NCBI GenBank assembly: GCA_049322755.1
Contig: JBMOQX010000039.1
Coordinates: 16,607-80,606, forward strand
DNA: 64,000 nucleotides
Source: DATIUV01 sp049322755
Lineage (GTDB): Bacteria; Pseudomonadota; Gammaproteobacteria; Burkholderiales; UBA6910
Direction of reading: 5' to 3'
Within the stretch, counting starts at the first letter, position 1, and each line of letters starts with the position of its first letter. Positions 18,556-27,579 of this stretch are shown piece after piece. The position numbers and the translations under genes are program-made. The notes beneath the pieces are model-generated. The model saw only the letters and a program-made list of their open reading frames with translations, had not been told where the DNA came from and ran no database searches.

Positions 18556-18803
18556 CGGCTCCCGCCGCCGACGGCCGCCCGCGGCATCGCTCCCGTCCAC
18601 TCCGCCCTTGGTACCCGCTGTCCGGTTGCCGACAGAGTCTGTGGGCAATTCCGTCAGGCGCTCCGCCGCGCCGCCGGGGCATCCCGCGTAACCCTTTGTT
18701 TCGGTGACCTCCTCTCGGGATCGCAAGAACGGATCGCCGGGGCCTTAAATTGCTTGTTACGAAGCGCTTGCAGGATTTTCCTGGGATTTAGAAGGATCCG
18801 GAC

Positions 18804-20213
18804 TTGGCACCGCAACTGGCATACAGCGAATCCGCCGCCGCGGAGGCCGGGGATGCGGGAACTCTCCCCGACACCGCCGGGCTCCTCAACCGGCTCGATC
18901 AACTGGCTTACCGTTACGCGCCCGGCGGCGAGCGTCCGATGGAATTGGTCGGCGGCGGTTGCGTCGTCGTCACCGGCTTTCTCGCCGACGATCCGACCTT
19001 CGCCAGCCGATCGGCGTACGAGGACATCATCCTGCCGAAGGATCGCAAGTCGGTCCGCGCGGCTGTGGAGCAGGCGCTCGAAGAGCGCGAGCGTTTCGAT
19101 ATCGAATATCGCATCGTCGACGCATTCGGCAAGATCCGCTGGGTCTGGGAGCGGGGCATCGGCCTGTTCGACCCGGACGGCGCCTGCCGCGCCGTCGAGG
19201 GCACCGTTTGCGACGTGACGGCGCGCAAGTCGTCCGAACGGGAGCAAGCCAAGCAGAAGCGGTTCTACATGCGCATCGTGGAGCACGCGGCGGAGGGTGT
19301 CTTTCGGCTCGCGCCGGATGGCAAGATCGTCTACGCGAACCGGGCCATGGCGACCCTGATGGGCTACGCTTCCCGGCGCGAGCTGCTGGAGCGCGTCACC
19401 CACCTGGGCCTGCAGCACTATGTGAATCCGGGTGAGCGCAGCGGGTTCTTCAACCGCGTGCGCGCGGAAGGCACCGTGGCCGACATCGAGGTCGAGATGC
19501 AGCGCCGCGACGGCGAGCATTTCTGGGCGCTGATGAGCGCTCGCGCCATCACCGACCGCGAAGGCCGCCTGCATTATTTCGACGGCTGCCTGCGCGACGT
19601 GACCCGCCGGCGCATGGAAATGGCGGAGTTGCAGCGGGCGGTGGCCCAGGATCCGGTGACGGGCCTGCCCGGCCGCCACACGCTGCACCCGTCGCTGCGA
19701 GCGGCGCTGGAGGACGCGCGTACGCGCGGCGCGCCGCTGGCGGTCGCGGTGGCCGACGTGGACGCGTTTCGCGAGGTCAACGCGGCGCTTAGCTACGCCA
19801 CCGGGAGCCAGGTCCTGCGGGGCGTCGCCTCGCGGCTGGCGTCCACGGTCCGCGCCGGTGACGCCGTGATCCATCTGGGCGCCGACGAGTTTGCCCTGAT
19901 CCTCCCCGCGGACGAGGCGGGCGGCGGGATTATGGGGGTCGTGCATAACGTTCTCAAGGTGGCGACGCAGTCGTTCGACATCGCGGGCCGCAAGATCCAG
20001 TTGTCCCTGAGCGTGGGCATCGCGCTGTTCCCCCAGCACGCGGATTCGGAGGACGCGCTGCTGGCGCGCGCCGAAGATGCGCTGCGCCATGCCAAGGCCG
20101 CCGGCCGGGGAACGTTCCACCTGTCCGACGCGGAAGAGTCGCAGGCGCCGTCAAAGAGCCAGGAGCCCGGATCGGGGCTGCTCCGCCGCCTGCGCCGGCT
20201 GCTGGCCCCCTGA
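18804..20213 (+). CDS. PAS-PAS-GGDEF protein with degenerate GGDEF motif
   Basis: A 469-residue cytosolic protein with no membrane helices. There are two PAS domains with PAC segments (about 20-150 and 160-285; second landmarks FRLAPDGKIVYANRAMATLMGY and the closing DVTRRR), then a GGDEF domain (about 300-450). The active-site signature reads GADEF (about 359-363) instead of GGDEF. The segment after the metal-binding aspartates is VNAALSYATGSQVL, where the usual GHxxGD is lost. It may therefore be a weak cyclase, a GTP sensor or an effector rather than a standard enzyme. No EAL domain is present. The assigned start is a TTG, weakly supported. The 248 bases upstream hold no gene I can support. 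Confidence 0.85.
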   Translation: MAPQLAYSESAAAEAGDAGTLPDTAGLLNRLDQLAYRYAPGGERPMELVGGGCVVVTGFLADDPTFASRSAYEDIILPKDRKSVRAAVEQALEERERFDIEYRIVDAFGKIRWVWERGIGLFDPDGACRAVEGTVCDVTARKSSEREQAKQKRFYMRIVEHAAEGVFRLAPDGKIVYANRAMATLMGYASRRELLERVTHLGLQHYVNPGERSGFFNRVRAEGTVADIEVEMQRRDGEHFWALMSARAITDREGRLHYFDGCLRDVTRRRMEMAELQRAVAQDPVTGLPGRHTLHPSLRAALEDARTRGAPLAVAVADVDAFREVNAALSYATGSQVLRGVASRLASTVRAGDAVIHLGADEFALILPADEAGGGIMGVVHNVLKVATQSFDIAGRKIQLSLSVGIALFPQHADSEDALLARAEDALRHAKAAGRGTFHLSDAEESQAPSKSQEPGSGLLRRLRRLLAP

Positions 20214-20249
20214 TCCCGGTGCGAACCGGAACCCGGCGCACGCCGCGAT

Positions 20250-21644
20250 TCAATACGCTGCGCCGGCCCGCACCGGTTTCCCGCGGCCCGCGAGCAGCGG
20301 CCCCACCGGCCGCCCCTCCAGATCCGCCACCGTGCGGATCAACGCCTCCGCCTCGGCGGGCGACGCGGCACCGGCGTAGCCCGCGAGCCGCCGGAACTTC
20401 TCCTCCAGTTCCTCGGGCGTGAGGCGGTTGCCGGGGTCGCCCTTGGGCACTTCGATGCGCCGCGAGAACCGCCGCCCGTCGCGCGTCTCCACCTCCACCA
20501 CGGCGCTCCATTGCGCCGGATAGGCGCCGTCCACGTCGGGATCCAGCACCATCTCCACGCGCCCGAGCAGGTCCCGCAGCTGGGGATCGGCCAGCGCCTG
20601 CTCGGTGAAGTCCAGCACCGATGCCGAGCGGCGCACGGCGATCAGCGCCAGCACGAACCCCATGCAGAACTTGGACTGGTGGATGGTCTGCGGGTCCTTC
20701 ACCGGTCCCAGCACGTCGAGGGCGGCGCGGTAGACGCGCACCGTGATGCGCGCGATGCCGCCGGGCGCGAGGTCGTGCTCGGTCACCAGCATGAGCAGCG
20801 CGTCCGCCGCCGGGTGGGTGTGGCGGCAGGAGGCGTGGTACTTGATCGACGTCTCGGTCACCGCCCAGCGGCTGCCCAGCGCGGCCGTGAGTTTGCTCGC
20901 GTCGGCGTTGCGCGACATGCCGGCGGCCATCCCCTGCTCGCCCTCGAGGATGCGGCTTGCGCCGGTGAAGCCGTCCCGCGCCAGATACGCCGCCAGCAGG
21001 CCGCTGGCGGCGGCCCTGGACGCGTGCAGCTGCTTCGAGTCTGCGGCGTCGCGCAGGAACTCCCACAATCCGGCCGCCTGGGTCCCGGCCGAGCCGAATG
21101 CGTGCAGCATGCGCCCGCCGTCCAGGCCGAGCAGGCGCCCGACCGCGGCGGCCGCGCCCAGGGTGCCCGCCGTCCCGGTGGTGTGGAACACCGTGTAGTG
21201 GCTGCGGCCGAGGAATTCGCCCACCCGCGCGCAGGCTTCGTAGCCGGCGGCGCAGGCAGCGATGAACTCGCGTCCCGACACGCCCAGCGCCTGCGCGGTC
21301 GCCAGCGCGGCGGGGAACACCACCGTGCCGGGATGCGTCACCGACGCGTTGTGCAGGTCGTCCTGCTCCACCACGTGGGAAGCGGCGCCGTTCACCAGCG
21401 CCGCAAAATACGGCGACGTGCGCTGCCGCGAAACCAGGATCTCGGCCGGACCGTCCGCCGGGCCCATCGTGTCGGCGAACGCTTCCAGCGCCGTCACCGG
21501 CCGCGCGCCACGCCCCGCCAGCGCCGAACCCAGCCAGTCGAGGAACAGCTCCCTGGTGCGCAACACCGCCTCGGCGGGCAGATCGGCGTACTGCAGGCCG
21601 GCGCAGAACTCGGCCAGGCGTCGGGTGGTCATGGCGTCCTCCAT
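20250..21644 (-). CDS. MmgE/PrpD family protein
   Basis: A 464-residue protein spanning the whole MmgE/PrpD fold. The family includes 2-methylcitrate dehydratase and cis-aconitate decarboxylase. Visible blocks include HVVEQDDLHNASVTHPG near residue 95, GRSHYTVFHTTGTAGTLGAAA near 150 (in part) and KYHASCRHTHPAADALL near 275, the last containing conserved His and Cys residues. The substrate cannot be called. It is read in the same direction as the class III CoA-transferase and acyl-CoA dehydrogenase upstream, suggesting a CoA-thioester catabolic route. No prpB or prpC is nearby, so methylcitrate metabolism is not supported. Confidence 0.85.
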   Translation of the reverse strand: MEDAMTTRRLAEFCAGLQYADLPAEAVLRTRELFLDWLGSALAGRGARPVTALEAFADTMGPADGPAEILVSRQRTSPYFAALVNGAASHVVEQDDLHNASVTHPGTVVFPAALATAQALGVSGREFIAACAAGYEACARVGEFLGRSHYTVFHTTGTAGTLGAAAAVGRLLGLDGGRMLHAFGSAGTQAAGLWEFLRDAADSKQLHASRAAASGLLAAYLARDGFTGASRILEGEQGMAAGMSRNADASKLTAALGSRWAVTETSIKYHASCRHTHPAADALLMLVTEHDLAPGGIARITVRVYRAALDVLGPVKDPQTIHQSKFCMGFVLALIAVRRSASVLDFTEQALADPQLRDLLGRVEMVLDPDVDGAYPAQWSAVVEVETRDGRRFSRRIEVPKGDPGNRLTPEELEEKFRRLAGYAGAASPAEAEALIRTVADLEGRPVGPLLAGRGKPVRAGAAY

Positions 21645-21716
21645 CGTGGGTGTCGGGGGCGTCGCCGCAGTTGGCGCGCCCGTGCGGATCGGACCGTCGT
21701 CACGGGATTCGGCATC

Positions 21717-22895
21717 CTAGATCGCCCCGTCGGCAGCGAGTCTCGACACCGCATCGTCCGCGAAACCCAATTCGCCGAGGATCGCCCGCGTGTGCTCCCC
21801 TAACGCCGGGATGGCGTCCATGCGCGGATCGAGCTCGTCCGACGTAACCGGCGGCAGCAGCGCCTTGAGCGGGCCCGCGGGCGAATCCACTTCACGCCAG
21901 CGGCGGCGGGCGGCGAGCTGCGGGTGGTCCCAGAATTCCTGCATCGAATTGAGCCGCGCGTTGGCGATGTCGGCGGCGTCGAGGCGGCGCACCATCTCGG
22001 CCGAGCCGAACCGCGCGAGCGCGCGCTCCAGCTCGGCGCGCAGCTCGCCGCGGTGGGCCTGGCGAGCGGCGTTGCCGCGGCAGCGGGGATCGTCCACCAG
22101 ATCCGGGCGCTCGATCACCTCGCGGCAGAACCGCTCCCATTCGCGCTCGTTCTGGATGCCGAAGAACACCGCCTTGCCGTCCCCGGCGGGAAACGGACCA
22201 TAGGGGAAAATGGTGGCGTGCTCGGCGCCCGTGCGCGGCGGCGGCGAACCGCCGTAAGCAGCGTAATACGCCGGATATCCCATCCACTCGCCCAGCGCCT
22301 CGAACATCGACACGTCGAGCGCCGCGCCCTCGCCCGTCCGCTCCCGCCGGTAAAGCGCGGTGAGGATGCCGGAGTAGGCGTACATGCCGGCGGCGATGTC
22401 GGCGATGGAGATGCCCGCCTTGCTGGGGGTCTCCCCGGTGCCGGTCACCGAGACCACGCCGGACTCGCATTGCACCAGCAGATCGTACGCCTTCTTGTGG
22501 GCGTAGGGCCCGCTGGTGCCATAGCCGGAGATGCCGCAGACGATGAGCCGCGGGTGGCGGGCACGCAGAACGTCCGCCCCCAGCCCCAGCCGCTCGGCCG
22601 CACCCGGCGCCAGGTTCTGGATGAACACGTCCGCCTTGGCGAGCAGCCGCGCCATCACCCCGGCCGCCTGGGGATGCTTCATGTCCAGCGTCAGGCTCTC
22701 CTTCGAGCGGTTGAGCCAGACGAAGTGGGACGACTGGCCCAGCACCGTCGTGTCGTAGCCGCGGGCGAAGTCACCGCCGCCGGGGCGCTCGATCTTGATC
22801 ACCCGCGCCCCCAGGTCGGCCAGCTGCCGGCTCGCGAACGGCGCCGCCACCGCCTGCTCCAGCGACACCACCGTTACGCCTTCCAGGGGGCGCAT
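21717..22895 (-). CDS. Class III (CaiB/BaiF) CoA-transferase
   Basis: A 392-residue family III CoA-transferase, which moves CoA between carboxylic acids through an aspartyl-CoA intermediate. The N-terminus MRPLEGVTVVSLEQAVAAPF, the nucleotide-binding-like LADLGARVIKIERP, and the region NRSKESLTLDMKHP are typical. The catalytic Asp is expected near residue 165 in GISIADIAAGMYAYSGI. I use the ATG at 22895, which gives the family N-terminus; a GTG at 22913 is in frame but lies in the repeat element. The partner acid is unknown. It probably works with the neighbouring acyl-CoA dehydrogenase and MmgE/PrpD protein. Confidence 0.92.
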   Translation of the reverse strand: MRPLEGVTVVSLEQAVAAPFASRQLADLGARVIKIERPGGGDFARGYDTTVLGQSSHFVWLNRSKESLTLDMKHPQAAGVMARLLAKADVFIQNLAPGAAERLGLGADVLRARHPRLIVCGISGYGTSGPYAHKKAYDLLVQCESGVVSVTGTGETPSKAGISIADIAAGMYAYSGILTALYRRERTGEGAALDVSMFEALGEWMGYPAYYAAYGGSPPPRTGAEHATIFPYGPFPAGDGKAVFFGIQNEREWERFCREVIERPDLVDDPRCRGNAARQAHRGELRAELERALARFGSAEMVRRLDAADIANARLNSMQEFWDHPQLAARRRWREVDSPAGPLKALLPPVTSDELDPRMDAIPALGEHTRAILGELGFADDAVSRLAADGAI

Positions 22896-22907
22896 TCGGT
22901 CAACCCC

Positions 22908-23077
22908 CGCCACAGAGACACAGAGGCACCGAGAAGGACGGAATTCCTTTCACCGCAAAGCCAAGGGCGAAAACAAGGGATTAGTCCGAATACGCATTCT
23001 TGTTTCCTTCGCGTCCGTTGCGTCCTTGGCGGTTCAGAGGTTTTTTCACTCTGTGCCTCAGTGTCTCTGTGGTGGCC
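22908..23077. repeat. Nested inverted repeat element, copy B
   Basis: About 170 bases between the CoA-transferase and acyl-CoA dehydrogenase genes. Outer arms: CCACAGAGACACAGAGGCAC (22910-22929) against GTGCCTCAGTGTCTCTGTGG (about 23053-23072), nearly perfect complements. Inner part: TCACCGCAAAGCCAAGGGCG on the left and CGTCCGTTGCGTCCTTGGCGG on the right, more degenerate. It has the same layout as copies at about 13.9 and 27.6 kb. It is noncoding and again lies inside what would otherwise be one operon. Confidence 0.78.
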
Positions 23078-24241
23078 TCAGTAGGACCGCGGCAGGCCAA
23101 GCACGTGCTCGGCGACGTAGGAGAGGATCAGGTTGGTGGAGATCGGCGCCACCTGGTAGAGCCTGGTCTCGCGGAACTTGCGCTCGACGTCGTACTCGGC
23201 GGCGAAGCCGAAGCCGCCGTGAGTCTGCAGGCAGACGTTGGCCGCCTCCCAGGAGGCGTCGGCCGCCAGGAGCTTCGCCATGTTGGCCTGGGCGCCGCAG
23301 GGTTCGCCGCGGTCGAACAGCTCCGCGGCACGGTGGCGCATGAGGTTGGCGGCCTCGACGTTGACGTAGGCGCGGGCGATGGGAAACTGGATGCCCTGGT
23401 TCTGGCCGATGGGACGGTCGAACACCACCCGCTCGCCCGCGTACGCCGCCGCCTTCCGGATGAACCAGTAGCCGTCGCCGACGCACTCGGCGGCGATCAG
23501 GATGCGCTCCGCGTTCATGCCGTCCAGGATGTAGCGGAAGCCCTTGCCCTCTTCACCGATCAGGCTCGCCGCCGGAATCTCCAGGTTGTCGAAGAACACC
23601 TCGTTGGTTTCGTGGTTCGGCATGTTGCGGATCGGCCGCACGGTGATGCTCTGCCCCACGTGCTGGCGCAGGTCGATGAGGAACACCGAGAGGCCCTCGC
23701 TCCTCTTCCTCACCTCGGCCAGCGGCGTCGTGCGCGCCAGCAGCAGCATCAGGTCGGAATGCTGCACGCGGGAGGTCCACACTTTCTGCCCATTGACCAC
23801 GTAGCGGTCGCCCTGGCGCACCGCCATGGTCTTGAGCTTGGTGGTATCGGAGCCGGTGGTGGGCTCGGTGACGGCGAACGACTGCAGCCGCAGCTCGCCG
23901 GTGGCCACCTTGGGCAGGTACTCGCGCTTCTGCGCCTCCGAGCCGTGGCGCAGCACGGTGCCCATGACGTACATCTGCGCGTGGCAGGCGCCGGAGTTGC
24001 CGCCGGAGCGGTTGATCTCCTCCAGGATCACCGAGGCCTCCGCAATCCCCAGGCCGGCGCCGCCGTACTCCTCGGGGATCAGGGCCGAAAGCCAGCCGGC
24101 TTCGGTCAATGCCTTGACGAAGGCTTCGGGATAGGCGCGCTCCTCGTCGACCCGCTGCCAGTAATCGGAGCCGAAGGTTTCGCACAGCGCGCGCACCGCC
24201 GAACGCAGTTCCGGATGGGATCTCGCTCCCTCGAATTCCAT
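23078..24241 (-). CDS. Acyl-CoA dehydrogenase
   Basis: A 387-residue acyl-CoA dehydrogenase of normal length. The FAD-binding signature FAVTEPTTGSDTTKLKT (about residues 117-133), the middle beta domain, and the C-terminal QTHGGFGFAAEYDVER block (about residues 350-365) are intact. The enzyme introduces a 2,3 double bond into an acyl-CoA and passes electrons to ETF. The usual catalytic glutamate region is present (EYDVERKFRETRLYQVAPIS), but the substrate is not predictable. It is the first gene of the leftward group with the CoA-transferase and MmgE/PrpD gene. The 149 bases to its right form a divergent promoter region with the E1alpha gene. Confidence 0.93.
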   Translation of the reverse strand: MEFEGARSHPELRSAVRALCETFGSDYWQRVDEERAYPEAFVKALTEAGWLSALIPEEYGGAGLGIAEASVILEEINRSGGNSGACHAQMYVMGTVLRHGSEAQKREYLPKVATGELRLQSFAVTEPTTGSDTTKLKTMAVRQGDRYVVNGQKVWTSRVQHSDLMLLLARTTPLAEVRKRSEGLSVFLIDLRQHVGQSITVRPIRNMPNHETNEVFFDNLEIPAASLIGEEGKGFRYILDGMNAERILIAAECVGDGYWFIRKAAAYAGERVVFDRPIGQNQGIQFPIARAYVNVEAANLMRHRAAELFDRGEPCGAQANMAKLLAADASWEAANVCLQTHGGFGFAAEYDVERKFRETRLYQVAPISTNLILSYVAEHVLGLPRSY

Positions 24242-24390
24242 GGTCGGTGTCGTCGTGGTGGATCGGCCGCCAGCGCGGCGGAGGCGGTATCTTTGCGGCT
24301 GGCTCCGCGGGTGTCAACGGCACCGGTTGTGCCGCCGCGGCGGGCTGCTAAACTGGCGGCACCGTTCGCATTTCCCTGCCGCCAGCCATC

Positions 24391-25467
24391 GTGACCACGG
24401 TCGCCCGTTTCGAGGTCGCTCTCACCCGCTATCTGGACGAGCACGGCAACGTCCTGGCGCCGCTGCCGGCGCCCTACGACGAGCCCCGCAGTCTCATCCC
24501 GTTCTACCGCGGCATCGTTCTCACCCGCACCTTCGACGCCAGGGCGGTGGCGCTGCAGCGCACCGGCCAGCTCGGCACGTTCGCCTCCTCGCTCGGCCAG
24601 GAAGCCGTGGGCGCCGTCGTCGGCGCGCTGATGCGCCCCGAGGACGTCCTGCTGCCCACTTATCGCGAGGCGGCGGCGCAGCTCGCGCGGGGCGTCACCA
24701 TGGTCGAGCTGTTCCGCTACTGGTCCGGCGACGAGGAGGGCAGCAACTTCGCCGGGCCGCGCCAGGACTTCCCGGTGTGCATCACCATCGCCGCCCAGTG
24801 CTGCCACGCCGTCGGCGCCGCGATGGCGTTCAGGCTGCGCCGCGAACCCCGCGTCGCCGTCTGCGTGCAGGGCGACGGCGCCACCTCCAAGGGCGATTTC
24901 TACGAGGCGCTGAACGCTGCCGGCGCGTGGAAGCTGCCGGTGGTCTTCATCGTCATCAACAACCATTGGGCCATTTCGCTGCCGCGCACCGCCCAGACCG
25001 CCGCCTTGACGCTGGCACAGAAGGCGATTGCCGCCGGCATCCCCGGCGAGCAGGCGGACGGCAACGACGCGGTGGCGGTGGCCGACGTCTTCGGCCGCCA
25101 GCTGCAGGCCGCCCGCGACGGGCAGGGCCCCGCGCTGCTGGAGGCGCTGACCTACCGCCTGCACGATCACACCACCGCCGACGACGCCCGCCGCTACCGC
25201 AGCGACGAGGAGGTGCGCCGGGCGTGGGCGCACGAGCCGGTGGTGCGGTTGCGCTCGTATCTCGCCCGTGCCGGCGTCTGGTCGAAAGACGACGAGGAAA
25301 CGCTGCTGGCGCAGTGCAACGCCCGGGTGCAGGCGGCGGTGGAGGCGTACCAGAAGCTGCCGCCGCCCGCGCCGGCGGCGATGTTCGATCATCTTTACGC
25401 CACGCTCCCCGCAGCCTACGCCGGCCAGCGGGCGGACCTGGAGCGCGGCGGTTCCGGCCATGGCTGA
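24391..25467 (+). CDS. 2-oxoacid dehydrogenase E1 component, alpha subunit
   Basis: A 358-residue thiamine-diphosphate-dependent E1 alpha subunit. The ThDP motif begins GDGATSKGDFYEALN and ends at INNHWAIS, the GDG-to-NN spacing expected. TYRLHDHTTADDARRYR is the conserved C-terminal active-site loop. The enzyme decarboxylates a 2-oxoacid and reductively acylates the lipoyl group of E2. Similarity is to the heterotetrameric pyruvate/branched-chain type rather than the homodimeric AceE. The substrate (pyruvate, acetoin or branched-chain oxoacids) cannot be separated from sequence alone. The first gene of a three-gene operon; its stop overlaps the E1beta start by 8 bases. Confidence 0.93.
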   Translation: MTTVARFEVALTRYLDEHGNVLAPLPAPYDEPRSLIPFYRGIVLTRTFDARAVALQRTGQLGTFASSLGQEAVGAVVGALMRPEDVLLPTYREAAAQLARGVTMVELFRYWSGDEEGSNFAGPRQDFPVCITIAAQCCHAVGAAMAFRLRREPRVAVCVQGDGATSKGDFYEALNAAGAWKLPVVFIVINNHWAISLPRTAQTAALTLAQKAIAAGIPGEQADGNDAVAVADVFGRQLQAARDGQGPALLEALTYRLHDHTTADDARRYRSDEEVRRAWAHEPVVRLRSYLARAGVWSKDDEETLLAQCNARVQAAVEAYQKLPPPAPAAMFDHLYATLPAAYAGQRADLERGGSGHG

Positions 25468-26440
25468 CCTGACGCTGGTGGAGGCGGTGAACCGTGCGCT
25501 GCACCACGAGATGGCGCGCGACCCGGCGGTGGTGGTGCTGGGCGAGGATGTCGGCGTCGACGGCGGCGTGTTCCGCGCCACGGTGGGCCTGCTGGACGCG
25601 TTCGGTCCCGAGCGGGTGCTGGATACGCCGCTGGCGGAGAGCCTGATCGGCGGCATGACGGTGGGCATGGCGGCGATGGGTCTGAAGCCGGTGGCGGAAA
25701 TCCAGTTCTCCGGCTTCATCTACCCGGTGATGGACCACGTCATCAACCACGCCACGCGGCTGCGCACCCGCACGCGCGGGCGCCTGACCTGCCCGATGGT
25801 GCTGCGCAGCCCTTGCGGTGCCGGCATCCACGCGCCCGAGCATCACTCGGAGAGCGTCGAGGCGTTGTTCGCCCACGTCCCGGGCCTGCGCGTCGTGATC
25901 CCCTCCTCGCCCCAGCGCGCCTACGGCCTGCTGCTGGCTTCGATCCGCGACCCCGACCCGGTGATCTTCCTCGAGCCGACCCGGCTCTACCGTCTGTTCA
26001 AGCAGCCGGTGGAGGACAACGGCGAGGCGCTGCCGCTGGACGTCTGCTTCGTACTGCGCGAAGGCACCGACGCCACGGTGGTGTCCTGGGGCGCGGCGCT
26101 GCACGACGCGCTGGCGGCGGCCGACACGCTCGCCGACGAAGGCATCTCGGTGGAAGTGATCGACGTCGCCACGCTCAAGCCGCTGGACGCGGAGACCATC
26201 GTCGCGTCGGTGGCCAAGACGGGGCGCTGCGTGGTCGTCCACGAGGCCGCACGCACCGGCGGCTTCGGCGCGGAAATCGCCGCGACGGTGGCCGAGCATG
26301 CCCTCACCTCGCTGCTGGCCCCGGTGCGGCGCGTCACCGGTTACGACTGCGTGGTGCCGCTGGCGAAGCTGGAGCACGCCTACATGCCGGGCCCGAACCC
26401 GATCGCCGCCGCCGTGCGCGGCGTGCTGGAGTACGCATGA
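25460..26440 (+). CDS. 2-oxoacid dehydrogenase E1 component, beta subunit
   Basis: A 326-residue transketolase-like beta subunit. Landmarks: VVVLGEDVGVDGGVFRATVGL near the N-terminus (in part), EIQFSGFIYPVMDHVINHAT, the HHSESVEALFAHVPGL block with its conserved histidine, and the C-terminal KAIV-type domain with PVRRVTGYDCVVP. It forms the ThDP site with the alpha subunit. The ATG at 25460 gives the family N-terminus and overlaps the alpha gene by 8 bases. Its own stop overlaps the E2 start by four bases (ATGA), so all three subunits are coupled. Confidence 0.94.
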   Translation: MADLTLVEAVNRALHHEMARDPAVVVLGEDVGVDGGVFRATVGLLDAFGPERVLDTPLAESLIGGMTVGMAAMGLKPVAEIQFSGFIYPVMDHVINHATRLRTRTRGRLTCPMVLRSPCGAGIHAPEHHSESVEALFAHVPGLRVVIPSSPQRAYGLLLASIRDPDPVIFLEPTRLYRLFKQPVEDNGEALPLDVCFVLREGTDATVVSWGAALHDALAAADTLADEGISVEVIDVATLKPLDAETIVASVAKTGRCVVVHEAARTGGFGAEIAATVAEHALTSLLAPVRRVTGYDCVVPLAKLEHAYMPGPNPIAAAVRGVLEYA

Positions 26441-27546
26441 AGATCTTCAACCTGCCCGATCTGGGCGAAGGCCTGCAGGAGGCCGAGGTGGCCCAGTGGC
26501 ACGTTTCCGTGGGGGACACGGTGGTGGCCGGCCAGCCGCTGGTGTCGGTGGAAACCGCCAAGGCCATCGTCGAGGTGCCGGCGCCCTTCCCCGGGCGCGT
26601 CGAGAAGCTGTTCGCCGCGGAGGGCGGCGTGGTCAAAGTGGGCCGGCCGCTGGTGGGATTCGAGTCGGAAGGCGTGGCGGCGCACGACACCGGCACGGTG
26701 GTCGGTTCCGTGGAGTCCGGCTCGCAGGTGGTGGAGGACCGTCCGGCAGCGGTGGCCGGGCGCGGCCCGTCCGGGATCAAGGCCGCGCCGGCGGTGCGCG
26801 CGCTCGCGCACCGTCTCGGCATCGACCTGGCGATGGTGACGCCCACCGGCCCCGACGGCACCATCACCCAGGGCGACGTGCAGCGCGCGGCGCGCATCCT
26901 CAAGGAAGCGGGGCCCCAGGAAGTGCTGCGCGGTGTGCGCCGCGTGATGGCGCAGAACATGGCGCTGGCCCACGCCGAAGTGGCCCCTGCGACGCTGGTG
27001 GAGGACGCCGACATCCACGCCTGGCGCCCGGGCGAGGACGTCACCGTGCGCCTGATCCGCGCGCTGGTGGCGGGCTGCCGCGCGGAAGCCGCGCTGAACG
27101 CCTGGTACGACGGTCAGGCCCTGGCGCGCACGGTGGTGGCGCGCATCGATCTGGGCCTGGCCGTGGACACGGCCGATGGGCTGTTCGTGCCGGTGATCCG
27201 CGACGCCGCAAGCCTGCCCCCCGCGGGAGTGCGGGCCGCAGTGGACCGCGCGGTGGCGCAGGTCAAGGCGCGCAGCGTCCCGCCCGACGAGCTGCGCGGC
27301 AACACCATCACCCTCTCCAACTTCGGCATGATCGGCGGGCGCTACGCGGCGCCGGTGGTGCTGCCGCCGACGGTGGCGATCCTGGGCGCCGGCCGTGTCC
27401 GCGACGCGGTGGTGGCGTGGCACGGCGCGCCGGCGGTACACCGCGTGCTGCCGCTTTCGGTCACCTTCGACCATCGCGCCGTCACCGGCGGCGAAGCGGG
27501 CCGCTTCCTGGCCGCCGTGATCGCGGACCTCGAACGCGCTGACTGA
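26437..27546 (+). CDS. 2-oxoacid dehydrogenase E2 component (lipoyl acyltransferase)
   Basis: A 369-residue E2. It has one lipoyl domain (about residues 1-77, lipoyl lysine K42 in VETAKAIVEV), a peripheral subunit-binding domain (about 108-145, KAAPAVRALAHRLGIDL), and a catalytic domain. The last is shorter than average. The catalytic motif reads DHRAVTGGEA, with Thr where the classical HRxxDG has Asp. This variant occurs in one subgroup of proteobacterial E2 proteins, so it need not mean loss of function. No dihydrolipoamide dehydrogenase (E3) follows; a shared E3 elsewhere must serve it. A repeat element lies directly downstream. Confidence 0.93.
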   Translation: MKIFNLPDLGEGLQEAEVAQWHVSVGDTVVAGQPLVSVETAKAIVEVPAPFPGRVEKLFAAEGGVVKVGRPLVGFESEGVAAHDTGTVVGSVESGSQVVEDRPAAVAGRGPSGIKAAPAVRALAHRLGIDLAMVTPTGPDGTITQGDVQRAARILKEAGPQEVLRGVRRVMAQNMALAHAEVAPATLVEDADIHAWRPGEDVTVRLIRALVAGCRAEAALNAWYDGQALARTVVARIDLGLAVDTADGLFVPVIRDAASLPPAGVRAAVDRAVAQVKARSVPPDELRGNTITLSNFGMIGGRYAAPVVLPPTVAILGAGRVRDAVVAWHGAPAVHRVLPLSVTFDHRAVTGGEAGRFLAAVIADLERAD

Positions 27547-27579
27547 CTTCCGCGGTCGCAGCGCGCGCCGTTGAAGAAA

